A DNA stretch of 64,000 bases from Sander lucioperca (lineage: Eukaryota; Chordata; Actinopteri; Perciformes; Percidae), in contig NC_050174.1 in NCBI RefSeq assembly GCF_008315115.2, positions 22,926,062-22,990,061 on the forward strand. The letters run 5' to 3'. Below the pieces are notes generated by a model. That model was not told where the DNA came from and made no database searches. It saw nothing but the letters and a program-made list of their open reading frames with translations. The position numbers and the translations under genes are program-made. Position 1 is the first letter of the stretch. Each line of letters begins with the position of its first letter. Of the stretch, positions 50,101 to 60,873 are shown one piece after another.

Positions 50101-52503
50101 CATTAACATTAAACATTGCCACATTAAATTCCCCCCCCCAATTCACCACTCAACCCTCACACCCAAACGCATGTGTCCCTACCTCCCGTTAAACTTTTAA
50201 ACAATGCTGCTTGAGGCTGTAGAGATTTTTTTTTTATAGTTTCATGGTGTTTTACTGTGGGGTTAGGGAAATGTGTGTTTCCTGCAATGTGTTTTTACCA
50301 CAGGATGTGTGCAGTTGTTTTGTCTATAACTGTCAAGGCGTTATTTATGTGTGCAGCTTGGTGTCCAAAACTAATTTCCCTAAGGGGACAATAAAGCGTA
50401 TCGTGTTGTAAATTAACTTTAAAAATAGATGAAAAAAGGAAGCCCAATCTGAAGGGGACCCGAGCTCAGTCGGCCCATTACAACAGACACGAGGACAATT
50501 ACACCTGATCCATTATTAGACTCAATGTAAAAACATAGAAACTAATTCCAAAAAGAATTAGCTTACACAATTCAAAGATGAATTAATAGAACTAATGGAA
50601 AGTCTTCTTTTCACCTCCTGCACCGACAGTATAACATTCTGTAGTAACTGGGCGATAGACAGAAGATCATTTTCTAACCAGTTTAATAGCTGTGGATGAA
50701 ATTCCAAAAGGTAATTATCACTTAATAGCGTCAATCTGTAACATAGGCTACTAGTATCCCAAAATATTTTTCTCTTTTGGTGATTATGATCCATGCAGGT
50801 ATTAGACATAATGACTAGGGATGTAACCACGCATCGTGAATCGGTATAAAATCGATTTAAGTGTGGAAAGATTACAACCGGTTGAGATAAAAAAAATAAA
50901 AAAAAACGCAATGCAATTTTTAAACAGTGTGACTCTAGTTAACATACAGCAGGTAACGTTAGCCTACCGTTAGCTAGTAACGTTAGCTGGCTTAAAATGC
51001 TGACAGCTGAATAGTACAAGCATTTTGTGAGGACAAAAAGGGGTGAATCTCCCACAACTTGCTCCAGAAGATCTGACAAATGTGTATTACTCATAAAAGT
51101 ATCATCTATAACTTATGAAAAGTCCTAAGAGATCCAAGTGGTGGAAAGTATTCAAAAATACTGAAATCGGTGATGCCGCAATTTCCCATTGCAGCCCATG
51201 TTAAGGCGAGCCACTACAGGTGAATTAGAGTGCGGATCGGGCCGCATTTTTCTGTCCGAGCCTGGCCCGTGTCCGACAGAGCAGTAACCGAACCCGACCC
51301 GAGCCCGACAGGCATTAAGATATTTATGTCCAAGCCCGACCCGAGCCTAACACAGTTAAAATCTATTTTTTTTTCTCTAAGTAATGACACGTATGTTTGT
51401 TTGCTGGTCCGCTGAGCTGTGTGAGCTGCGAGGGGAGGACAGGGAGCGAGATGGCAGCTCCTCTTTCAGATTCTGCATCACGGTCGCTCACAAAGGCTGA
51501 CAGTTACGTCAGGAAATGAAGCGACGTGATGAAAAATGCATATCACGCTGATGTGACCGAGCCCAACCCGAACATAATTTCTAAATATCCGTCCGAGCCC
51601 GGCCCGTAGGGTTCCGTCGGGCTCGGGTTGGGTATCCATCCTCTAAGGTGAATAGGGGAAATATTTTAACTAACAGTTATCTCCATGAAACTACCCCAGT
51701 TGATTATTTACATTAAGACAGTATTTTTTTGTATTACAAGTTTTCTGAGCTTTTATGTTTATTTTTTCTCAAATAAGATATTATCTTAATAAATTCCAGT
51801 GGCAGTTCTATGGGGTGGCCATAATATTATATATTGTGCCTCGACCCCCAGTAAAACCTTAAGAGTCCCTCGTCAAAAACTACATGCATGACGGCTTCAC
51901 TGATAACGCATGGATGTCGCTCCCACATTTGGCAGAGGCCAGAGCGGTTAATAAAGCCGCTTTAAAGGAGAGATGTAGCTTGAAGGAGCTCTCTGCATGT
52001 CTGACCTGCCTCCTCTTAACGTGGCTATGAACTGTGAGTGCTGACATAGTCTGCACGTCTTTTGTAGGGCCTGGAACGTGCCCTCTTTAACTTGCTCAGG
52101 GACAGAATATCTTTTGGGGGCAACCAAGCAGGCTTCTGTCTGGGCCTGTCCTGCCTCCCTGGTGCCAACATAGGTAGCACTTCTTAGCCCTCAGAGTGAC
52201 AGGAGATGTAGCTTGGACTCCTGGCATCACATTAGCAGTAGTCTCGCATTGCCAGACCTTCCTCCACAACGCTGTGGAGGAAGGCCTCTTTTACATGTAA
52301 AATCTTGACATCATTAAAAAAAAGACTCTGAAAGCTGCAAACGTGTTTTTTTTGGTTTTTTTTGCTTGTCTTCCAGGTTCCACGAGGTCTGTGATTGGCT
52401 GGAGGGCTACATTGACCCGTTTGACCTGGACGTGTTCACACCGCCGCTAAATACCAACCTCAACCGCATGTCCCAGAGGACCTCGGTACTTTCAGCCATT
52501 ATC

Positions 52504-52563
<60 letters not shown>

Positions 52564-53028
52564 TGGTTGAATTGTGCTTATTTTGAACCCTGGAAGCATC
52601 ACCACTAAACTTCTAGAACCACCAGTCACATTAGCCCTGAGATGTTAATGCTTATATTGTCCAGATGTAAAAAAAAAAAAAACTAAAGAAGAAAGAAAAG
52701 ATGTTACAGTTACTGTGGGGACTTAGCTGTAGCCTCTATGATAAATGACTGGAATCGCACGTTTCTTAATTTTAACACCTACCATCCCTAGTTTACATCT
52801 TTCTGCGTTAACCAAGCTTCTCTCTCTCTCGCCTTTCTACTTCATTGGTACAACTTTTCCCTGTCACCTGCAGCTGTAGACAACATACCGCTGCCGCCCT
52901 GTGGCCTGTATAAGTGACTGCAACAATATTTACTGCTAGTGTCACAAACACTAATTTCACATTTATGCTCCTATGTTCGTCAAGCTACAACTACAATGCA
53001 TATTTCCTCTTTTTCCTCTGTGTGTTTG

Positions 53029-53082
<54 letters not shown>

Positions 53083-53944
53083 TAAACTGCATTACTGAAT
53101 AACTATATGAGATTCTGTAACTCAAGATACAACAGCTACCATTATAAACGTTGTTCAAAGGTTGATGTGGCGTTGTGTCTCAGGTGCTGCTGGGGCTGCT
53201 GACCGGCTCAGAGAAGCAGTTTGCCCTGCGGAGCAGCAGTCTGAACTCCCAGGAGCCGTACAACATCCTGCCACTGGCCAGCAGCCAGATCAGGTCAGAA
53301 GTCCACTTTCTTTTATTTTTTATTTTTTATTAGTGAAGGCAGTGTAACAACAGTGACGTACAAGGTTAATGACACATACAATATATTAACGTATCTATAG
53401 ACAGGGACAAATGGTAAATACAATAACGTACAGCATACAACAGTTGTGATGATGTGGTAAGAAGCAGAGAGAATGGTGTGTGTGAGATTGGAGCGCTGCC
53501 TGGAAGACGACGTTGGGGGCTTAAAACACCGACTGGGGATTTCCCGTCAGTATAAGTAGCATAAACCAACCATACCATAACTGGGAAGACGTGCAGCCAT
53601 CTCATAGTTCTACCAGAGAGGATTATGGGAGGAAAGCTGCCGTAGTCTTTAACGTCAGGTGTTTTTTTTGTCCATCTTCAGGTGTCCTCTCGGTTCCTAG
53701 CAGCCCAAGATCTGACCCAGGATCTGAGTTTGTAGGGTTCGGGATAGGATCCTTTTCCAAATCCCTTATTAGATACATTTAGGTTTAGCTTTCATCATTT
53801 GCAAGAAAAACTGAAAACTGGAGATTCCAATTAGTTCTATAATCACTTTTTACTCTGCTGAGCAGGCTGAAACACTACAGTTAGGTAGTTTATTTGGCCC
53901 CGGTACGAGTCGTTCCAATCCTAATATTGGGTATGTGCTGATCC

Positions 53945-53981
<37 letters not shown>

Positions 53982-55312
53982 CGGCCTTGTTTCAGTTTTG
54001 TGACAATGAATTTCTCAGAAAATCCAAATGGGTTTTTAAATGGTTTATTTAGCATGAGAAGTTGGAAAATTGTCTTAATCCATAAAGGAACACTTAGTCT
54101 TTTAGATGATCTGAAAAATTCCAAATAAAAGTATTGAGCTTTCCGTACCAAGTCTTACTAATGTTAACCAGGAATTGGGAACTGTTGTTCCTCTCTCTAT
54201 AGGTTTTGTATATCTGTATTTTTAATAACAGTATTTTGACCAAATTCCCACCATGGCTGTTATGTCCTCTGCAGGTTTGGGTTGCTGCCTCTCAGCATGT
54301 CCAGCGTGCGTAAATCCAAGTCGGCCACCAGGAGCTCTGACGCTCCGCACCAGCTGGTGAGTAACAGCTGACTGACTCTCATTGTTGTTGTTTCCTATGC
54401 TGAGCACCACAGTATGTCTCCATTTCATTTCATCTATTTGTTTATTGGACAGGGACAGTGCTCATGAATCAACAGCAAAGTCACTGTAAATGAGCCCGAG
54501 TTAGCTCAGCAGGCTCATTTTCATCCGTTGTCCCTGGCCAGTTTTAAAATGCCAACCTAAAAAAAACATCAAATACAATATAAATGACTTATTTCAGTCA
54601 GCACGCAAAAGCAACATACATAAGGCAACATTCAGACAGGCACAATGCACAACAAGAAGTAACAAACACAACATATCAGTAGGGCTGCCGCCTCTTAGTC
54701 GATTTGTCGACTAATCGGTCGTTTTGGTCTTAGTCGACTAAGATTTCTTTAGTTGATGAGTCATTTTTTATGGTTATTCATGCTTAATTACTCATTTCCA
54801 AGAAACTTATGAGCACATTTCTGGTAAACACAAGATTTAAAGTGGTGCTTTTGCAGGATTAATTGTGGAGAAACTCAGTTTTACAGATGGTTCATTAACT
54901 ACATTTATATTGTGCTTTTCTAGTCTTAACCACCTCTCAAAGAGCACAGCTCTGTCGATTACATCAACTAATCAATGAATCAACAAAATCATTTAAGTGT
55001 TAGTCGACTGTTAGTCGACTAAGAATGTAGTCGAGGACAGCCCTACATATCAGATAAAAACCACAAGCAAACAAAACCAAGACACATCTGCAGGCACAAA
55101 AGCAAAAGTCAGCAGGCAGTCAGGAGTGTAATGTGCACACATCTGATTATCAATAATCCATTTCTTCAGCTGACCAGTAAAATAAATGTTCTCTGTGTCA
55201 TTTGTTTTGTTCCACCCTGGGTAAATGTTGTCTGTTACACCCTCTGCCTTCCCAGCGTTTTTGAGTGCGAGAAACCCAGGCAAGTTTCTGTGTGTGTGTT
55301 TGTGTGTTTGTG

Positions 55313-55359
<47 letters not shown>

Positions 55360-58159
55360 GGGCTGAACAATTTGGGGGGAAACATCTAATTGCTTTTTTT
55401 TTTTTTTTTTTTTAGCTACATATTGCACCTTCTACGATCATGTTAAATAAACAAGGTGATATCATGACGTCGTGTAAACATACACGCCACTTTCCTAAAG
55501 CCAAGTGGCGTTATCTGTACGCATTTTGAGCTATCCATGTGTATGTCTACGCTCTATACAGCGGACGGCAGTCTGCAACGTCACAGCGTCAACATACATG
55601 CCACTTTCTAAAGCCACGTGGTGTGTTATCGCGAGGCTACGTGTTATTGCGAGGCTACGGTTGGGTTTAGGAAACGTCACACGCGAGTTGGGTTTAGGAA
55701 AGAAGAACCGGTTGGGTTTAGGAAAAGAACAAACATGGAAAGGAAACGTGACACGCGGGACACGATCCCAGCTCTCCTGGGTGAGAGTCCTGTGTTTTAC
55801 CCATCCTCCACCCCAACCAACCTCCCTATGCGGATTTTCACTCTTTCATACTACTCGCTACGTAAATTCACACGCAATCGCAAGGTAATGTAAGTCAATG
55901 GAGGCCAAACGGCGTTGATAAACACACTAAAAAGCGAGTATGCGTCTTGATAACACACCAATAATGGCATACGAATTGGCGTGTCATACATATGCCACTT
56001 CATGAAATGAGAAAAGAATAATGAAAAATCCACTGAAATAGGACATTTCTGTGATATGTAACAGTAGTTCAGCATGTATCTTATGAAAAAACGGTAAGTA
56101 TAATGATAAGAGGAATGAAAAATGTTAAATCAAATGTTACACCAAACGTTCAACTAAATATTCACATTCGATTCTTCAAATTTGCATTCTCTCAAATCGC
56201 GATTTCAATTTCGATCGTTCAGCCCGTGTGTGTGTGTGTGTGTGTGTCTCGTATTTTTCAGTAGTTCCTCGATTTCCCCTCGGTGCATTTTGCAGTGTGT
56301 GACAGTACTTTATTAACTGCTGAAATGATTGTGGTGTCAGATGGGTTGGAACTACAGGATGCTGTTCTGCTCTGCTCTCACTAATCTCCCCACACTCTGC
56401 TTGGGCTCATAATGCAGCTCAGGATCAGACTATTGATTGGAGAATTATTTAATGGGACAGCAGCACAGCAACAGTGACCCTTGGGCATTGTTACCTGTTT
56501 TGAATGGACCAATCCCATCTTGAGATTCATTCAGTATTACTGATGTCAGCAGAAAAAAAAAAAAAAAAAGATGTCTCTATGCAGCTCAAGTTGGGATTTG
56601 TCCGAAATCGTTACATTTTAAAGGACAATTCCAGCGCAAAACGAACCTAGGGGTTAATAACAGATGTGTACCCACTCAATCGTTCTCTGGGACATGTTTT
56701 CATGCTAATCGAATGTGTTTGTAGCTTGAAACAAGCTAGCGCGGACCGCTGATTAGCTTACAACGCTAGTATTCGGGGCACAGGGAAAGTAAAAACAAAT
56801 CGCTATTTTATACCACTAAAAAGGCTCAAAATATCACCACACTTCAACGGTAGCATAATGAGGGTCCCTAAATGTTAACCGAAGCAATGAGAACTTTGTA
56901 AGTTTACAGTTTATTAAAAAGATAGTTTAGAATGACAGTAGCTCCCAAGACAGCTGCCGCCTGCAGCTGTATACTAGAACGCGACTGTCTTTATAATCTA
57001 TCTTTTTAATAAACTGCCTGTACACTTACACAGTTCTCAATGCTTCGGTTAACATTTATGTTAAAGTTGACGTTTCGTGATTTTTTTTTTAGCCTTTTTA
57101 GTGGTATAAATAGCGATTTGTTACTTTCCCTGTGCCCCGAATACTAGCGTTGTAAGCTAATCAGCAGTCCACGCTAGCTTGTTTCAAGCTACAAACACAT
57201 TCGATTAACATGAAAACATGTCCCAGAGAGCGATTGAGTGGGTATACATCTGTTATTAACCCCTAGGCTCATTTTGCGCTGGAATTGTCCTTTAAGCTTC
57301 CCTTTAAAAAAAAAAAAACTGACACAGTACTGACATTATGGGGAAAAAGTCTTGTTTTCTGTCTTACCAGCTGTGACATGATAACTATCAGTTTGCTTTG
57401 GAGCTAGTAGAAGCTGACTTTTATTACTTTGCATGGCAACCAGTGTCCCTGTGCTCCAGTCTTTGTGCTAAGCTAGGCTTAGCATATCTCATCTCTATAC
57501 TGGGTACCAAGATGAAATCATTCTATTCTGTTGATCTTACTCTCGATAAGCGGGCAAACTTGAAAATATTTCCAACAAACCGTGTTTTCAAAAATCAGAA
57601 CTGTTCAGTGGTGAGCCAGTCGACACCATACTAAGGTGTCGACTGGCTAACCATTGTTAAACCATTCAAAGGTTCCATTTAAAGTTTAACCATTGTAACC
57701 ATTCAAAGGTTCCTCTGAAAACACTGAAAGTAGTCCCCACAAGTTCTCATATTCTTTACTTTGACATAATGCTAAGAGTCAACTCTCACTAGACATTTTG
57801 AATGCTGGGGTGGTATCCTTTGGGTAGCCCCCCAATTAGCAGTCATGCGCTTTAAGACCTTAGCTAATGTTAGGAAATGATTGAGGTTAAATAAAGAAAT
57901 CGCAATTATTTCAAAAGAATTGACATCTAGACAATTATGTAATGATTGTTACAGGCCTACCAAGAAGACAATTCACTAAAACCTCAGCAAACCTGACGTT
58001 TCCTCCTTCCTCCAGCAGGCGCCTCCCTCCTCCTCCGCAGCAGGCCGCGAGGACAGCTTCCGACCGGGCAGCCTGTTCAGACAGCTGGCTGATCAGGACG
58101 AAGACACAGCCGCTCCTTCTTTATTCAAACTCAGCTGGCTGTCCGGCATGGCCAAATAA
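34352..58159 (+). CDS. cog1: Conserved oligomeric Golgi complex subunit 1 (Cog1), complete 15-exon CDS
   Basis: Coding exons: 34352-34660, 38551-38798, 40914-41095, 42050-42226, 42863-43019, 44307-44517, 44715-45078, 45732-46183, 46677-46823, 46919-47080, 49845-49969, 52377-52485, 53184-53293, 54275-54356, 58016-58159. They join in phase into 992 codons plus TAA; human COG1 has 980. Landmarks are EIEHKKEELRQMVGERYRDL (exon 1), FYTMASQIKLLLEIPERIW (exon 2), SSPRQALADFLLARKASI (exon 3), EIQEEAESGSSVTSKI (exon 9), MTQNRALQLLFDLRYLN (exon 11), DPFDLDVFTPPLNTNL (exon 12) and a C-terminus reading SLFRQLADQDEDTAAPSLFKLSWL. Cog1 is a lobe-A subunit of the eight-subunit COG tether at the cis/medial Golgi, needed for retrograde vesicle tethering and glycosylation; human defects cause COG1-CDG. 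The start has a good context (G at -3, G at +4). Poly(A) signals AATAAA lie at 58353 and 58409. Confidence 0.98.
35270..35688. mobile_element. hAT-like MITE nested in a larger element
   Basis: Ends TAGGGTTGGGTACC and GATACCCAACCCTA; the flanks GTTACTAC and ATCACTAC agree at 6 of 8 positions. Confidence 0.65.
35999..36459. mobile_element. DNA-transposon MITE nested in a larger element
   Basis: Inverted ends TGGCGTTTTTCCATTACATG and CAGTGGAAAAACGCCA. Confidence 0.6.
38551..38798 (+). CDS. cog1: cog1 coding exon 2
   Basis: Residues 104-185 plus two bases of Arg186. It encodes the QIKLLLEIPE and ATQLYLLCCHLHGLLQLE segments typical of the Vps51/COG1 N-terminal helical region. Confidence 0.97.
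39127..39315 (-). mobile_element. tRNA-derived SINE in cog1 intron 2
   Basis: On the minus strand a tRNA-like head has box A (GATAGCTCACCTGGTAGAGC, 39287-39307) and box B (GGTTCGACTCC, 39230-39240), followed by a body with CATGTCATTCCCCCTCTC. It is flanked by AGGAGAG on both sides (39120-39126 and 39316-39322). It is not a functional tRNA gene: the body continues and the cloverleaf is poor. Confidence 0.8.
39780..40480. mobile_element. hAT-like element rich in GTACTTTTACT motifs
   Basis: Begins CAGTGGAATGTAACTAAGTA and contains CTACTCCGCTACATTTCAG, a recognisable teleost hAT family. Further pieces lie at 29930-30060, 30180-30360 and 30810-30920. Confidence 0.55.
40914..41095 (+). CDS. cog1: cog1 coding exon 3
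   Basis: Completes Arg186, encodes 187-246 and one base of Gly247 (STILLDSRSLL...VSDQAIAEALVSTMLLE). The acceptor is CTTGCAG. Confidence 0.97.
42050..42226 (+). CDS. cog1: cog1 coding exon 4
   Basis: Residues 247-305 plus one base of Ala306 (AGIKAQVCSLVELLVTTL...). The donor is GTAAAC. Confidence 0.96.
42863..43019 (+). CDS. cog1: cog1 coding exon 5
   Basis: Residues 306-357 plus two bases of Thr358, including SWFKYLPPSITEFQPTLRTL, which matches the human protein closely. Confidence 0.97.
43330..44110 (-). pseudogene. Non-LTR retrotransposon reverse-transcriptase remnant in cog1 intron 5
   Basis: The minus strand encodes CADQLADVFTDNFNL and IPVPRKTKALCLNNYCPVAL (about 43880-44060). After a short gap come GVPQGCVLGPLLYSL-like text and IIKFVDDR-like text, the degenerate (F/Y)xDD catalytic region, near 43640-43745. 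Frameshifts and stops break it. The L2-like clade is inferred from memory. Confidence 0.7.
44307..44517 (+). CDS. cog1: cog1 coding exon 6
   Basis: Completes Thr358 and encodes 359-428 (CKEDICRGVGSLLVYVKSLK...QQLFLQRLQ), phase 0 end before GTTAGT. Confidence 0.96.
44715..45078 (+). CDS. cog1: cog1 coding exon 7
   Basis: Residues 429-549 plus one base of Gly550. The acceptor is the unusual CCCAAG rather than CAG. It encodes ASFLWSESPGDLLSDAGWVS and the conserved TPCVQNFCSSLDAKLKARL. Confidence 0.96.
45154..45374. mobile_element. PIF/Harbinger-like MITE in cog1 intron 7
   Basis: 221 bp with inverted ends AGGCCCTGACACACCAAG and CTTGGTGTGTCAGGGCCT form, flanked by TTA on both sides (45151-45153 and 45375-45377). 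Confidence 0.75.
45732..46183 (+). CDS. cog1: cog1 coding exon 8
   Basis: Completes Gly550 and encodes 551-700. It is the largest coding exon, with FTARLCQSMGELCPNLKYCI; its basic linker (about residues 643-675) is the most divergent part compared with human. Confidence 0.96.
46677..46823 (+). CDS. cog1: cog1 coding exon 9
   Basis: Residues 701-749, phase 0 at both ends (VLLDKFGAAL...EIQEEAESGSSVTSKISLP). Confidence 0.97.
46919..47080 (+). CDS. cog1: cog1 coding exon 10
   Basis: Residues 750-803, phase 0 at both ends (PSWFVQSLLFQLCVEVNRVGG...). The donor GTAACA merges into a (CA)n tract four bases in. Confidence 0.96.
47084..47122 (+). repeat. (CA)n microsatellite abutting the cog1 exon 10 donor
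   Basis: Begins four bases into the intron. Confidence 0.95.
47489..48125. mobile_element. MITE in cog1 intron 10
   Basis: Begins TTATGCTCATTTTCAGGTTC and ends CATAATATGGGCAATTTAA, imperfect inverted ends. Short matching ends occur at 14490 and 47470. Confidence 0.5.
48300..49265. mobile_element. Diverged foldback element in cog1 intron 10
   Basis: The left arm with GGTCCAGTATTGAGC and CTGACCGGCTCAGATT is mirrored by a right arm with CAATCTGAGCCTGTCAG and CAAAGATTTTTGTTGA. It is a relative of 22054-22964. Confidence 0.55.
49845..49969 (+). CDS. cog1: cog1 coding exon 11
   Basis: Residues 804-844 plus two bases of Arg845 (DGAFPMTQNRALQLLFDLRY...). The donor is GTAACT. Confidence 0.96.
51226..51645. 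mobile_element. GC-rich hAT-like MITE, complete copy in cog1 intron 11
   Basis: Runs from TAGAGTGCGGATC to ATCCATCCTCTA and is flanked by a perfect 8-bp duplication AGGTGAAT (51218-51225 and 51646-51653), as in hAT elements. Confidence 0.75.
52377..52485 (+). CDS. cog1: cog1 coding exon 12
   Basis: Completes Arg845 and encodes 846-881 (FHEVCDWLEGYIDPFDLDVF...). A 57-bp (CA)n tract begins about 18 bases after the donor. Confidence 0.96.
52504..52561 (+). repeat. (CA)n microsatellite near the cog1 exon 12 donor
   Basis: About 57 bp starting 18 bases after the donor. Confidence 0.95.
53031..53081 (+). repeat. (GT)n microsatellite near the cog1 exon 13 acceptor
   Basis: About 50 bp ending about 100 bases before exon 13. 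Confidence 0.95.
53184..53293 (+). CDS. cog1: cog1 coding exon 13
   Basis: Residues 882-917 plus two bases of Arg918 (VLLGLLTGSEKQF...PYNILPLASSQI). A (GT)n tract ends about 100 bases before the acceptor. Confidence 0.96.
54275..54356 (+). CDS. cog1: cog1 coding exon 14
   Basis: Completes Arg918 and encodes 919-945 (FGLLPLSMSSVRKSKSATRS...), phase 0 end before GTGAGT. Confidence 0.95.
54680..55045. mobile_element. hAT-like MITE in cog1 intron 14, perfect 8-bp duplication
   Basis: Ends TAGGGCTGCCGCC and GAGGACAGCCCTA; CATATCAG occurs on both sides (54672-54679 and 55046-55053). Repeated GTCGACTAA motifs make it partly self-complementary. Confidence 0.8.
55358..56225. mobile_element. hAT-like element with an internal insertion, cog1 intron 14
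   Basis: The left end TAGGGCTGAACAATTTGGGG and the right end TCGATCGTTCAGCCC are inverted. The middle (about 55450-55900) with repeated GGTTGGGTTTAGGAAA is foreign to the ends. Confidence 0.5.
56622..57291. mobile_element. 670-bp TTAA-flanked foldback element in cog1 intron 14
   Basis: Starts AGGACAATTCCAGCGCAAAA and ends TTTTGCGCTGGAATTGTCCT, with TTAA at 56618-56621 and 57292-57295. The two arms (about 310 bp each) are near-exact inverted copies with a spacer of about 50 bp. A terminal fragment of a relative is at 38370-38400. Confidence 0.85.
58016..58159 (+). CDS. cog1: cog1 terminal coding exon 15
   Basis: Residues 946-992 and TAA. The acceptor is a CAGCAG tandem, so an alternative start at 58019 would drop one Gln. 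The end SLFRQLADQDEDTAAPSLFK matches the human C-terminus. Confidence 0.95.
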   Translation, partial: QAPPSSSAAGREDSFRPGSLFRQLADQDEDTAAPSLFKLSWLSGMAK

Positions 58160-60867
58160 CCCTTTATTGCTCCAGACTTTTTATTTAACTTTGCAGAAAC
58201 TTTGTAAAATAATAATGTATAGTAAAAACATTTTGTCTTTAGAGAAAAGCATCTTGTGTGGTTTAATTCACTCGATCAATTGATGCAGATAACACTAAAC
58301 GGGCACTTTTATGGAAATTAGTGAAGTGTAGTTCATATGTGCCAGTTAGTAAAATAAAATAGTGCTGAGTATTGTAAATGCTGTCGCTCTAAATTTTTCA
58401 TGCGGTGCAATAAAATACTGAGTCAATACAAAGACATTTGACATAGTGGCCAAACAATGGAATTACAACTTCTGTGTCCATCATGTGATACCATGGGGCC
58501 CAAAAAGGCTTTTTCCCATAGACTTAGATGGAGAAAGAGACGTTTGTAAATCCGTGGATACAACCCATGGCATCATCTTGTTAAGACCCTCCCTCGTTCA
58601 CTCTTAATACTGGACCAATTTCAAAGATTGTTGTTCCTATCGGTCACTTACACATAAAACATAGGAAAATAGGGTCCAGGTTGAAAAAACCCAAAATTAC
58701 CCTTTAATGTGACGTGTTTCCAGCACTTGAGGTAATCAGTATGCATCACGTCCTGGTTGTGACCCAGGTCCTATCTGAATTGTCATGACCAGGGATCAAC
58801 CCATGTTGACTGGCTTGGTTTGAATTGACATAAGAATGGTTGAATATGGGTCAGATAACCCTGGTCTAGTCTCACTTTGCCAGGTCTGGCTAGTCCACAC
58901 AGCATTCTAGGATGGGAGAAAAACGTGCTCTGGTTTTTGGCATTTCTTTAAACCAATCACAGTCGTCTTGGGCGGCGCTAAGGGCTGGGAAAAGCCACGG
59001 TGCCTCTGCAAAATAGCCTCGGAAGGAAATTGTTTTGGTGGAACATGTGTATGTTAATTAGAGCTGTCAATCTTCCTCTATAATACCATTTGTCTTTTTT
59101 TTTAAATATTTTAATTCAAATTAAATGCTCAAATGCAGCCTGTTATAAATATGTACTACAATACTCAGGCTTATGCATTGTCAATGCTACTATGTGGTTG
59201 TTGTTACATGTTCTGTCTTCTAGAGGAACTTCCAACATTTGCCTGACCTTTAAAGCGTAACTCTCGCCAAAATGCAACCCAGGGTCTTTTTGTGAATGCA
59301 CCCGAGTCAAACTTTAGTTTAAAAGCATAATTAGGACGGAAGCGCCACTTTTAAGATTGACCGTGTTTTCGTTTTCGGTCAAATGGCTTTTTGAATGGGA
59401 GTACTAGGGGCACTACTATGATAGCATCAAAAAAAATGTTAGTGTTTAAAAACTTTTAAACACTAAGAAGGCTCGACACAACATGAAACTTTGCTCCAAG
59501 TATCACCAGGGGCTCTACACATGAACTCCAGCATAGAGAACATTGTTTGTGTACACAGAGTTTACTAAAAAAGGTTTTGAACAACTCACTTTAGCAGTTG
59601 TTGTTTACGCTATCCCCCATCTTGTCAGTCAAAAAGTGTCGATCTCCGACTGCGAATGAATGGACTCCATAGGAGGAAATGTCATTCTTATGCCGCGTTC
59701 TATTTACCTCGGAACTCGGTTTCAACGAGGTCAAAGTCGTAAACACGCCCCCTGACCTCGTATTTACGAGCTCAGAACTCGGACAACCTCGCAGTACCCC
59801 GAGTTCAAAATCCAACATGGCTGCCCCCTGTATCAACAGTTGTGAAAGCTGCAGTAACGTAAAGTTATAAGAACTTCTGTCTTATTTGTGTCGCTAAATC
59901 AGTCGTTCACACAGGCATGTCCAACTTCTATCTGTGGACATGTTACGCTGTTTGCATGCACAAAAAACGGCGTAATGCGTTGTTATCAACTGGTATTGCT
60001 AACAATAGCTAACCGGGCTAGAGCTAATGAAAACAATGACAATCCGACTTTTAAATAGAACGCATTCAACTCTGGTATGACGTCATTCCCAGTTCCGGCT
60101 TCCGAGTTCCGAGGTAAATAGAACGCGGCATTATACGCGGCTCCTTTTTCAACTACAAGGTCAATATTGTTTTTCACTAACGACAAAACAACAAATTGTG
60201 CATTTATATGGAACTAAGCTTTAGGAGCTTTCCGTCTTTACGCTCCTCCCTGTTACGTTGCATTCGGAGATCGACACTTTTGGGCTTTATGGCGGCGACC
60301 GGAAAAACCAACTGCTAAGCCTTTATACATACCTTTTTAGTGCATACAATACTAAGCTATTAAAATTATAATTGTTGGAATAATTTTATAAATCATGTTT
60401 TAATGTTAAACATACATTGTGGCACAGTGAACCTATATATTAACTGTATCTGTGGATGGCTACCTTAGTGACTACCTTACTTATAGGCCAGACAGCCTGT
60501 CATTGATGTGTTTTTCTTCTACAAATAGACTGACTTATATTTGCGAATAATATTTTGGATTTATGTTAAGACATTTAGTTTTTGAAAAAAAAAAATTCTA
60601 AAAATTATCAATAATTTGGAGGCCCCCCTGCAGTAACTCTGAGGACCCCCTAGGGGTCCCGGAACCCCTGTTGAAGATCTCTGCTCTTAAAGGTTACATT
60701 GCAGCGTTCTCACTCAATACTGGACCAAGTTCAAAGATTTTTGTTGACATTAGTCACTTAAGCCATATTCACACGGGACTAGTATTACCTGTATACAGAA
60801 ATTCCACCTTAACTATTAACACACACAAACACAATGAAAGTCTTGAAAATGCTTTATCTTGACCTCT
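58160..60867. other. Intergenic region between cog1 and rgs9
   Basis: No coding exon seen. It contains the cog1 3'UTR, a foldback fragment (58590-58710), a decayed MULE-like fragment (58866-59050) and a pair of inverted TTCTATTTACCTCGGAACTC-type sequences (59697 onward and 60100-60130) that look like the ends of another MITE. Confidence 0.5.
58353..58414 (+). terminator. Candidate cog1 polyadenylation signals
   Basis: Two AATAAA hexamers at 58353-58358 and 58409-58414 lie about 200-250 bases after the stop codon. No other gene on this strand follows in the window. Confidence 0.55.
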
Positions 60868-60873
60868 TTTATT
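60868..60873 (-). terminator. Candidate rgs9 polyadenylation signal
   Basis: TTTATT on the plus strand reads AATAAA on the minus strand, about 420 bases after the rgs9 stop codon. Confidence 0.4.
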
